From the NCBI GenBank assembly GCA_030841105.1, contig JAVEDE010000121.1, positions 1 through 64,000 of the forward strand: a DNA stretch of 64,000 nt. Direction: 5' to 3'. The notes beneath the pieces are model-generated. The model saw nothing but the letters and a program-made list of their open reading frames with translations, was not told where the DNA came from and made no database searches. Each line of letters starts with the position of its first letter. Within the stretch, counting starts at the first letter, position 1. This DNA is from Pyrinomonadaceae bacterium (GTDB lineage: Bacteria; Acidobacteriota; Blastocatellia; Pyrinomonadales; Pyrinomonadaceae). Made by a program: the position numbers and the translations under genes. Positions 26,751 to 35,119 of the stretch are shown here, piece by piece.

Positions 26751-27416
26751 ATGATCCGTCTGCGCAACATCGAAAAAGTTTACGAGCAGGGCGTCAATAA
26801 AACTTACGTGCTGCGGCGCGTTGACTTGGACGTGCGCGAGGGCGAGTTCGTCTCGATCATGGGGCCGTCGGGCGCGGGCAAGTCAACACTCCTGAGCATA
26901 CTCGGCCTGTTCGACAGCGCGTGGACGGGCGAGTATCACTTCTGGGACGCGGCCGTCCACCGGCTCGGCAAGAAGGAACGCGCCGAACTGCACAAACGAC
27001 ACATCGGGTTCGTCTTCCAGAGTTATCACCTGCTCGACCACCTCACCGTTTACGAAAATCTGGACGTGCCGCTCTCCTACAAGGACATCAAGAAGGCCGA
27101 GCGGCAGGCGATGGTGGCCGACGTGCTCGACCGTTTTCAGATCGTGGGGAAGAAGGATTTGTACCCGAACCAGTTGTCGGGCGGGCAACAGCAGTTGGTG
27201 GCCGTGGCACGCGCCGTCATCTCGAACCCCAAACTGATCCTCGCAGACGAGCCGACCGGGAATCTACATTCCAATCAGGGGCGCGAGATCATGGAACTCT
27301 TCAAACGCCTCAACGACGAGGGCACGACCATCATTCAGGTGACGCACTCCGAGCAGAACGCGCAGTTCGGCCATCGCGTCGTGCAACTCGCGGACGGGTG
27401 GGTGGTGAAGGAGTAA
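26751..27416 (+). CDS. ABC transporter ATPase, MacB/LolD type
   Basis: A 221-residue ATP-binding subunit. Walker A is GPSGAGKST (about residues 37-45), the Q-loop is FVFQSYHLL, the signature is [14 protein letters not shown], and Walker B with the switch is [11 protein letters not shown]; the H-loop is VTHSE. The sequence type (MacB/LolD/FtsE) works with FtsX-like permeases, and three such permeases lie downstream. The signature QQQ-L-V instead of QQQ-R-V and NLHSNQ instead of NLDS are small deviations from the second ATPase at 29076. It begins the ADOP cluster, and GAGAGGG precedes the ATG. Confidence 0.93.
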   Translation: MIRLRNIEKVYEQGVNKTYVLRRVDLDVREGEFVSIMGPSGAGKSTLLSILGLFDSAWTGEYHFWDAAVHRLGKKERAELHKRHIGFVFQSYHLLDHLTVYENLDVPLSYKDIKKAERQAMVADVLDRFQIVGKKDLYPNQLSGGQQQLVAVARAVISNPKLILADEPTGNLHSNQGREIMELFKRLNDEGTTIIQVTHSEQNAQFGHRVVQLADGWVVKE

Positions 27417-27473
27417 AGCAGATTGCGGATTCAAAAGCACTGGCTCGGTTAGTCGTGACATGTTCTCTTAATC

Positions 27474-27508
27474 TGAAATTTGAAATTTGAAATCTGGAAT
27501 TGAAGATT
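27474..27508 (+). repeat. Degenerate 7-bp repeat array
   Basis: Five heptamers in a row: TGAAATT, TGAAATT, TGAAATC, TGGAATT, GAAGATT. It lies in the 294-bp gap between the first ATPase and the HlyD-type adaptor; the rest of that gap shows only scattered related pieces and no gene. Confidence 0.6.
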
Positions 27509-27710
27509 CCGCTACCGGCAATTGAAGAATCGGCATTCCGAAATTGAGAGTGTTTGATTTCGATTTTGGGAAACGAGGCGCGGGGGCGGGACGCGGGGAG
27601 CGGCTAAAAGCCGCGAAAACGTGGGGAGTTTGAAGTTTTGCGGGTTGGCACGCCTTTCGCTAAGGCACGGGGCGACGGGCAAGTTCGAGAAAGGAATAAA
27701 TATTTTGGGC

Positions 27711-28967
27711 ATGGATGTTCCCCGCGGCAAATCTACGGCACGCAAGCGGCGCGTGCGGGTCATTATCTATGCGGCCATCGCCATCGTGGCGGTGACGGCG
27801 ATCACGCTCGGCGTGTCGCGCATGAAGCCCGCCGCGCCGAGCGTCGAGCGTTCGACCAACCTCATAGACACGGTGAAGCGCGGCCAGATGCTCCGGCAGG
27901 TGCGCGGCATCGGCACGCTCGTGCCGCAAGACGTGCGCATCATCGCGGCGGCGACGCAGGGGCGCGTCGAGCGCGTGCTCGTCCAGCCGGGCACGGAAGT
28001 GACGGCGGGCACGGTCTTGATCGAACTGAGCAACCCGGAGTTGCAGCAGGGCACGGTTGACATCGAGTATCAGGTGCGCGCCGCCGAGGCCGAGCACAAC
28101 AACATCCGCGCGCGCCTTGAGAGCGAGCGCATGACGCAGCAGGCTTCGACCGCCACCGCGCAGAGCGAATACCAGCAGGCCAAGCTGCAATCCGACACCG
28201 ACGAGCAACTCGCCAAAGACGGCCTGATCCCCGCCATCAATTTGAAACTCTCGCGCGTCCGCGTGGCCGACCTCGCCAACCGCTACTCCATCGAGCAGAA
28301 GCGTCTGCAAGGCACGTCCAAGTCGGCGCAGGCGCAACTCGATGCGCAGACGGCGCGCATCAACCAACTCAAGGCGCAACTCCGGCTCAGGCAGTCGCAG
28401 GTGGCGACGCTGCGCGTGCTGGCCGGGACGAACGGCGTGCTGCAACAGATGCAAGTGCAGGTCGGGCAGGAAGTGCAGCCGGGCACGAACCTCGCGCGCG
28501 TCGTCGAGCCGCAGAACTTGAAGGCCGAACTCAAGATCGCCGAGACGCAGGCCAAAGACATCTCGCTCGGCCAGCAGGCCAGCATTGACACGCGCAACGG
28601 CATCATTCCCGGCCACGTCGTCCGCATTGATCCGGCGGCGGAGAACAGCACCGTCAAAGTTGACATCGCGCTCGACGGCGCGCTGCCGCAGGGCGCGCGC
28701 CCGGAGTTGAGCGTTGACGGCACGATCGAACTCGAACGCCTCGACAACATCCTCTACGTCGGACGCCCGGCCTTCGGCCAGTCGCAGTCGAGCGTCGGGA
28801 TGTTCAAACTCGAACCGGGCGGGCAGTTCGCCACGCGCGTGCAGGTCAAACTCGGCCGCAGTTCCGTTAACACCATCGAAGTTTTAGAAGGCTTACAGGA
28901 AGGCGATCAGGTGATCCTCTCAGACACCTCCCAGTGGGACGCCTTTAACCGCATACGACTTAACTAA
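27711..28967 (+). CDS. HlyD/RND-type periplasmic adaptor
   Basis: A 418-residue membrane fusion protein. After a short basic start there is one membrane anchor (about residues 17-37: VIIYAAIAIVAVTAITLGV). A lipoyl-like half (LVQPGTEVTAGTVLIEL) precedes a long coiled coil (about residues 110-235, AEAEHNNIRARLESERM and following), followed by the second lipoyl half (VLAGTNGVLQQM, VQVGQEVQPGTNLARV) and beta-barrel domains (HVVRIDPAAENSTVKV). It should bridge the inner-membrane ABC permeases to an outer-membrane channel. The frame extends 30 codons upstream, but ATG 27711 gives the normal start; an AAAGGA lies 15 bases before it. It sits between the two ATPase genes. Confidence 0.9.
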   Translation: MDVPRGKSTARKRRVRVIIYAAIAIVAVTAITLGVSRMKPAAPSVERSTNLIDTVKRGQMLRQVRGIGTLVPQDVRIIAAATQGRVERVLVQPGTEVTAGTVLIELSNPELQQGTVDIEYQVRAAEAEHNNIRARLESERMTQQASTATAQSEYQQAKLQSDTDEQLAKDGLIPAINLKLSRVRVADLANRYSIEQKRLQGTSKSAQAQLDAQTARINQLKAQLRLRQSQVATLRVLAGTNGVLQQMQVQVGQEVQPGTNLARVVEPQNLKAELKIAETQAKDISLGQQASIDTRNGIIPGHVVRIDPAAENSTVKVDIALDGALPQGARPELSVDGTIELERLDNILYVGRPAFGQSQSSVGMFKLEPGGQFATRVQVKLGRSSVNTIEVLEGLQEGDQVILSDTSQWDAFNRIRLN

Positions 28968-28982
28968 GAAAGGATAGGAGAA

Positions 28983-29068
28983 GTGACGAGTGACAAGTGA
29001 CGAGTGACGAGTTAATAACCAAACAACTTGTTTTCAACTCGTCACTTGTCACTCGTCACTTGTCACTC
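28983..29068 (+). repeat. Inverted 7-bp repeat array before the second ABC ATPase
   Basis: Left arm: four heptamers GTGACGA/GTGACAA at 28983-29010. Right arm: TCAACTC, then GTCACTT and GTCACTC alternating at 29034-29068. The two arms are complementary and fold into a long hairpin whose base ends seven bases before ATG 29076. Confidence 0.8.
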
Positions 29069-29075
29069 AAAAATT

Positions 29076-29828
<753 letters not shown>

Positions 29829-30075
29829 CGGTAAATTTTCGGGCGGCGTTACGCGCGCAGAATCCGGCCACGCCACGCACGAACCCGCCACACACTACCT
29901 GCCAAAACATCCACGGCGCGCCCGGCCTGCAAGACACGCCCGGCGCGCCAGGACGGCCGCTTACGAGAAAGTGCGCTCACGTTGACAACCGAACCGGCGT
30001 GGCCGCGCCCCGTTCGGTCATCTCGGTCAACAGTCACGCGCCGCTCGTCATTCCCCCTGAAGAGGTGTTTGAAAC

Positions 30076-32517
30076 ATGAATACATTCGGGCAAGATTTAC
30101 GCTACGGTTTTCGGATGCTCTGGAAGAGTCCCGGGTTCACGCTGGTGACGGTGCTGGCGTTGGCCTTAGGCATCGGGGCGAACACGGCGATCTTCTCGGT
30201 CGTCAACACGGTGCTCCTGCGCCCGCTGCCCTACGCCAACGGCGAGCGCATCGTCTACATCGGCGAGTGGTCGCAGCAAGTGCCGGGGATGTCGGTCTCC
30301 TACCCGAATTTCATAGACTGGCGCGACCAGCAGCAGACGATGGAGCGCATCGCCGCCTTCCGCAGCGCGAACTACGTGGTGACGGGCGGGGGCGAACCGG
30401 AGCGACTCGACGGGCGGCAAGTCTCTGCCGGGTTCTTCGAGGTGCTCGGCGTGCAGCCCGCGCTCGGACGCAACTTCACGCCCGAAGAGGACAAGCCGGG
30501 CGCAACTCCCGTCGCGCTCATCAGCCACGGCTTCTGGCAACGGCGTCTCGGCGGCGACCCTTCAATCGTCAACAAACAACTCCAACTCAGCAACGAGAGC
30601 TACACCGTCGTCGGCGTCCTGCCGCAGACGTTCGAGTGGCAGTCGCCGGTAGACGTGTTCGTCCCCGTCGGTCTGGGCGCGGGCAACCCGAACATGACCG
30701 AGCGCGGCAACCACCCCGGCATGTACGTGCTCGGACTCCTCAAACCTAACGTCACGGTCGAGCAGGCGCGCACCGAGATCAAGACCATCGCCGAACGACT
30801 CGCCGTGCAGTACCCCAACAGCAACGGCGGGCAGAGCGCGGTCTTGACTTCTCTACAGGAACGCGCCGTCGAAGACATCCGACCCGCGCTCTTGATCCTG
30901 CTCGCGGCCGTCGGCTTCGTGCTCTTGATCGCGTGCGCCAACGTCGCCAACCTGCTACTGGCGCGTGCCGCCTCGCGCTCGAAAGAGATCGCCATCCGCA
31001 CCGCGCTCGGCGCGGGACGCCTCCGCATCATCCGGCAGTTGCTCACGGAGAGTCTGCTGCTCTCGCTGATGGGCGGCGCGCTCGGCCTGCTCTTCGCCAT
31101 GTGGGGCATTGACGCTTTGCTCGCCGCGCTTCCCGAAAACGTGCCGCGCCTGCTCGTCTCAGGGATCGGGCTAAACACGCCCGTGCTCCTCTTCACGCTC
31201 ACTGTCTCCGTTGTGACGGGCTTACTGTTCGGCCTCGCGCCCGCGCTGCAAGCCTCGAAGTCGAACTTGAACGAGACGTTGAAAGACGGCGGCCGCACGT
31301 CTGCGGGCGTGGGTCGCCAGCGCGTGCGCAACCTGCTCGTCGTCGCCGAAGTCGCGCTCTCGCTTTTGCTCCTCGTCAGCGCGGGTCTGCTCATCAAGAG
31401 TTTCGTGCGCTTGCAGGAGACCGAACTCGGCTTCAACCCGGAGAACGTGTTAACGCTGCGCGTGCCTTTGCCGGAGGCGCGTTACACGCAGAACGGGCAG
31501 GTCGAAAATTTCTGGGACGAACTGATGCGGCGCGTGCGCGCCTTGCCCGGCGTCGAGAGCGCGGGGCTGACGCGCGGCCTGCCGATGAACGGCGGCATCG
31601 AATCCGGCGTCATGGTCGAGGGGCAGGAGACGACGAACCCGAAAGACGCCACCGTCGCCGTCAACCTCTACGCCGACCCCGACTACTTCAAGGCGATGGA
31701 CATCAAGTTGGTCAAAGGCCGTTTCCTCTCCGAGTTGGACACGAAAGACGCGCCGTTGGTCGTGATGGTTGACGAGATGTTCGTCTCGAAGTTCTTCCCC
31801 AACGCCGACCCTGTAGGCAAGCGTCTGCGGATCGGCGGCGACCGCGCGCCCTTGCGCAACATCATCGGCGTCTTCAAACACATGAAGCACTACGGGCCGG
31901 ACGAAGAGGACGAGGGGCGCGTCGAAATCTACACGCCTTACAGGCAAGTGCCGCAGGAGTTTTTCGCCGCCGCCAACCGCAGCCTGTGGCTCGCCGTCAA
32001 GACCAAAGGCGACCCGACGAGCCTCGCGCCCGCCATCCGCAACGAGGTCTTGCAGATTGACAAGGATCAACCGATCTCGAACGTCGGCACGATGGAAAAC
32101 ATTGTCGCCGCGACGGTCGCGCCGCAGAAATTTGCGACGTGGCTGCTGGCCGTCTTCGCCGCGACGGCGATGCTCCTCGCGGCCATCGGCATCTACGGCG
32201 TGATGGCCTACTCGGTGACGCAGCGCACGCACGAGATCGGCATTCGCATGGCCTTGGGCGCGGGACGAAGGGACGTGCTCCGCATGGTCGTCTCGCAGGG
32301 CATGAAACTGGCCTTCATCGGCGTCGCGCTCGGTCTCGCCGGAGCGGTCGCGCTGACGCGCCTGATGTCGAGTTTGCTCTACGGCGTCAGCGCGACCGAC
32401 CCGCTCACTTACGGCGGCGTCTCCGTCCTGCTCGCCTCGGTCGCACTCCTCGCGTGTCTCATCCCGGCGCGCAAAGCGACCAAAGTTGATCCCATGATCG
32501 CGCTCAGATACGAGTAG
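30076..32517 (+). CDS. ADOP-type ABC permease 1 (MacB/FtsX family)
   Basis: An 813-residue permease. It starts with the ADOP N-terminal stretch DLRYGFRMLWKSPGFTLVTV, then the first helix, a MacB-type periplasmic domain (about residues 45-265), an FtsX-like unit with three helices (about 273-425; ANVANLLLARA), a second periplasmic domain, and a second FtsX unit (about 686-813; GIYGVMAYSVTQRTHEIGIRMALG). This duplicated layout defines the acidobacterial duplicated permeases. AAGAGG precedes the ATG. Its first ~135 bp are almost identical to those of permease 3. It probably moves lipids, lipoproteins or peptides, or senses the envelope; the substrate is unknown. Confidence 0.93.
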   Translation: MNTFGQDLRYGFRMLWKSPGFTLVTVLALALGIGANTAIFSVVNTVLLRPLPYANGERIVYIGEWSQQVPGMSVSYPNFIDWRDQQQTMERIAAFRSANYVVTGGGEPERLDGRQVSAGFFEVLGVQPALGRNFTPEEDKPGATPVALISHGFWQRRLGGDPSIVNKQLQLSNESYTVVGVLPQTFEWQSPVDVFVPVGLGAGNPNMTERGNHPGMYVLGLLKPNVTVEQARTEIKTIAERLAVQYPNSNGGQSAVLTSLQERAVEDIRPALLILLAAVGFVLLIACANVANLLLARAASRSKEIAIRTALGAGRLRIIRQLLTESLLLSLMGGALGLLFAMWGIDALLAALPENVPRLLVSGIGLNTPVLLFTLTVSVVTGLLFGLAPALQASKSNLNETLKDGGRTSAGVGRQRVRNLLVVAEVALSLLLLVSAGLLIKSFVRLQETELGFNPENVLTLRVPLPEARYTQNGQVENFWDELMRRVRALPGVESAGLTRGLPMNGGIESGVMVEGQETTNPKDATVAVNLYADPDYFKAMDIKLVKGRFLSELDTKDAPLVVMVDEMFVSKFFPNADPVGKRLRIGGDRAPLRNIIGVFKHMKHYGPDEEDEGRVEIYTPYRQVPQEFFAAANRSLWLAVKTKGDPTSLAPAIRNEVLQIDKDQPISNVGTMENIVAATVAPQKFATWLLAVFAATAMLLAAIGIYGVMAYSVTQRTHEIGIRMALGAGRRDVLRMVVSQGMKLAFIGVALGLAGAVALTRLMSSLLYGVSATDPLTYGGVSVLLASVALLACLIPARKATKVDPMIALRYE

Positions 32518-32565
32518 CAGTTGAGCGCGCCGTCAAACGAATGAAACTCCCGGCGTGCTGCGTGT

Positions 32566-32625
32566 CGTTCGTGTCTCTGCGGTGAGTTGAGAAGTATACG
32601 TCGCGGAGACACGGAGAGAGTCGTA
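32566..32625 (+). repeat. Intergenic inverted repeat of the CGGAGACACGGAG type
   Basis: CGTGTCTCTGCGG near 32568 and CGCGGAGACACGG near 32603 are near-complements separated by about 20 bases. Related A/G-rich periodic stretches lie just before 7974 and at 42190-42220. Confidence 0.45.
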
Positions 32626-32673
32626 GAGAGTTAACGTTAGTTGCATCCGGTTGATAAGCCGTGGAGTGTGGAT

Positions 32674-35109
32674 ATGGGAACAGTGTTGCAGGATGCGCGT
32701 TACGCGCTGCGGGTGTTGTGGAAGAACTGGGGCTTCACGTCGGTGGCGGTCGTGGCGCTGGCTCTGGGGATCGGGGCGAACACGACGATCTTTAGCGCGT
32801 TCAACGCACTCTTGCTGCGCCCCTTCAACTTCACTGACCCCGACAGCCTCGTTGTCTTGTGGGAGCGACCGCCGAACACAAGCACGCGCAACTCGGTCGC
32901 GCCCGCCAACCTCCTCTCCGTCCGCGAGCAGAGCAACAGCTTCTCGCACCTCGCCATGTACAACAGCAACTCGCTCAACCTCACCGAGGGCGACAAGCCG
33001 GAGCGGCTCGAAGTGGCCGCCGTCTCGCCCACCATGTTCGACGCGCTCGGCGTGAACGCCGCCGTCGGGCGCACGTTCACCGCGGAGGAGGAGCAGGAGG
33101 GGCGTGACAAGGTCGTCATCCTCACGCACGACTTCTGGCGTCGTCGCTACGCCACCGACCCGGCCATCGTCAACCGCCAGTTGATGCTCAACGGCCAGCC
33201 TTACACCGTCGTCGGCGTCATGCCGGAAGACTTCAACTTCCCGCCGACGAGCAACGACATTTTGATCCCGTTTACCGTCAACGACCGTGTGCGCGGGGAA
33301 CGCGGCAACCATTACGTGCGTGTGATGGGGCGGCTCAAGCCGGGCGTCACGCAGGCGCAGGCCGACGCCGAACTCGCGGGCATCGCCAGCCGCCTCGAAG
33401 CGCAATACCCTGAGACGAACAGCAACCGCACCATCGCCACGGAATCTTTGAAGGCGTCTTACGTGCGCGGGCCGCGACCCGGCCTCTTGGTGCTGCTCGG
33501 CGCGGCGTGCTTCGTCCTGCTGCTGGCGTGCGCCAACGTCGCCAACCTGCTCCTTGTGCGCGCGGCCTCGCGCCAGAAGGAGATCGCGATCCGCATGGCG
33601 TTGGGCGCGGGACGCCTGCGCCTGATCCGGCAGTTGTTGACTGAAAGCGTGCTCATCGCGCTCTTCGGCGGCGCGCTCGGTTTGCTCTTCGCCGTGTGGG
33701 GCATTGACCTGATCACGGCGGGCATCCCCGCGAGCCTCTCGCGCTATCTGCCCGGGTGGAAGAACGTCGGCATTGACGTGGAGGTCTTCTGGTTCACGCT
33801 CGTCGTCTCGCTGCTGACCGGCGTCGTGTTCGGACTCGCGCCTGCGCTGCAAGCGACGAAGACCGACTTCAACGAGGCGCTCAAAGAAGGCGGGCGCACT
33901 TCGGGCGGCGGCGGCTTCGGCCGCAACCGTCTGCGCGGCGCGCTCGTCGTCGCGGAAGTGGCGATCTCGCTCACGCTCCTCATCGGCGCGGGTCTGATGA
34001 TCAAAAGTTTCTATGAGATGTTGAAGGTCGAGCCGGGCTTCAAGGCGGGGAGCGTGCTCGTGATGGACGTGGCGTTGCCGCGCGCGAAGTACAAGGAAGA
34101 GGCCGCGCGCGTGAACTTCTACACGCAGGCCGTCGAACGCGTCGCCGCGCTGCCGGGCGTCGAAGCGGCGGGCGCGGTCAACATCCTCCCGCTCTCGCGC
34201 AGCAACACCGACTCGGCTTTCTCCGTCGTCGGCCGACCCCGGCCGGAGAAGGGGCGCGAGCCGCAGGCGAACTTCCGCACCGTCAGCCCGCACTATCTCG
34301 AAGTGATGGGCATCCCCCTGCGCCGCGGCCGCCACATCGCCGACACCGACCGCGCCGACTCGACGAACGTCATCCTCATCAACGAGGAACTCGCCCGGCG
34401 GCATTTCGCCGACACAGACCCCATCGGGCAACGTCTGAATTTCGGCGGTGACAAGGACTCGGACAACTACGAGATCATCGGCGTCGTCGGCAACATCAAA
34501 CACGAGTCGCTGGTGGAGGAAGAGATCAAACCGGAAGTCTACCGGCCGCTCGCGCAAGAGCCTTGGTATTCGATGAGCATCGTGGTGCGGCGCAACGCGG
34601 GCGACCCCGCGCAACTCGCCGGGGCGGTGCAGCGCGAGATCGGCAGTCTCGACAAGGAGCAGCCGATCTACAACGTGCGGACGATGGAACGCGTCGTGTC
34701 CGAGTCGCTCGCGCCGCAGCGCGTGACGATGGGCATGCTCGGCATCTTCGCCCTCATCGCGCTCGTGCTCGCGTCCGTCGGCATCTACGCCGTGATGTCC
34801 TACACCGTCTCGCAGCGCACGCACGAGATCGGCGTGCGGATGGCCTTGGGCGCAAGCCCGCGCGACATCCGCCGCATGGTCGTGCGGCAGGGGATGCTCC
34901 TCGCCTTCGTCGGCATCGGCATCGGCCTCATCGCCTCCTACTGGTTGATGCAGGGCTTGACGGTCATGCTCTACGAGGTGTCGGCGACCGACCCGCTCAC
35001 TTTCGGTCTCATCTCGCTGCTGCTCATCCTCGTGGCCTTCGCCGCCAACTACATCCCCGCGCGACGCGCGACGCGGGTTGATCCGATGGTGGCTCTCAGA
35101 TACGAATAG
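32674..35109 (+). CDS. ADOP-type ABC permease 2 (MacB/FtsX family)
   Basis: An 811-residue duplicated permease with the same architecture as its neighbours: N-terminal DARYALRVLWKNWGFTSV, MacB-like periplasmic domain, FtsX unit at about residues 268-420 (LLACANVANLLLVRAASRQK), second periplasmic part, FtsX unit from about 685 (GIYAVMSYTVSQRTHEIGVRMALG). ATG 32674 follows GGAG at eight bases; an earlier TTG at 32641 would add eleven residues. It is the most divergent of the three copies at the N-terminus, for example KNWG in place of KSPG. The next gene begins only 10 bp after its stop. Confidence 0.93.
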   Translation: MGTVLQDARYALRVLWKNWGFTSVAVVALALGIGANTTIFSAFNALLLRPFNFTDPDSLVVLWERPPNTSTRNSVAPANLLSVREQSNSFSHLAMYNSNSLNLTEGDKPERLEVAAVSPTMFDALGVNAAVGRTFTAEEEQEGRDKVVILTHDFWRRRYATDPAIVNRQLMLNGQPYTVVGVMPEDFNFPPTSNDILIPFTVNDRVRGERGNHYVRVMGRLKPGVTQAQADAELAGIASRLEAQYPETNSNRTIATESLKASYVRGPRPGLLVLLGAACFVLLLACANVANLLLVRAASRQKEIAIRMALGAGRLRLIRQLLTESVLIALFGGALGLLFAVWGIDLITAGIPASLSRYLPGWKNVGIDVEVFWFTLVVSLLTGVVFGLAPALQATKTDFNEALKEGGRTSGGGGFGRNRLRGALVVAEVAISLTLLIGAGLMIKSFYEMLKVEPGFKAGSVLVMDVALPRAKYKEEAARVNFYTQAVERVAALPGVEAAGAVNILPLSRSNTDSAFSVVGRPRPEKGREPQANFRTVSPHYLEVMGIPLRRGRHIADTDRADSTNVILINEELARRHFADTDPIGQRLNFGGDKDSDNYEIIGVVGNIKHESLVEEEIKPEVYRPLAQEPWYSMSIVVRRNAGDPAQLAGAVQREIGSLDKEQPIYNVRTMERVVSESLAPQRVTMGMLGIFALIALVLASVGIYAVMSYTVSQRTHEIGVRMALGASPRDIRRMVVRQGMLLAFVGIGIGLIASYWLMQGLTVMLYEVSATDPLTFGLISLLLILVAFAANYIPARRATRVDPMVALRYE

Positions 35110-35119
35110 GAGTGGACGC

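Noticed and set aside
32533-34824. A 763-residue open frame on the minus strand opposite a permease
   Set aside because: It is composed mainly of Arg, Asp, Glu, His and Ala as expected for the antisense of GC-rich codons, has no domain, and covers a clearly real gene.
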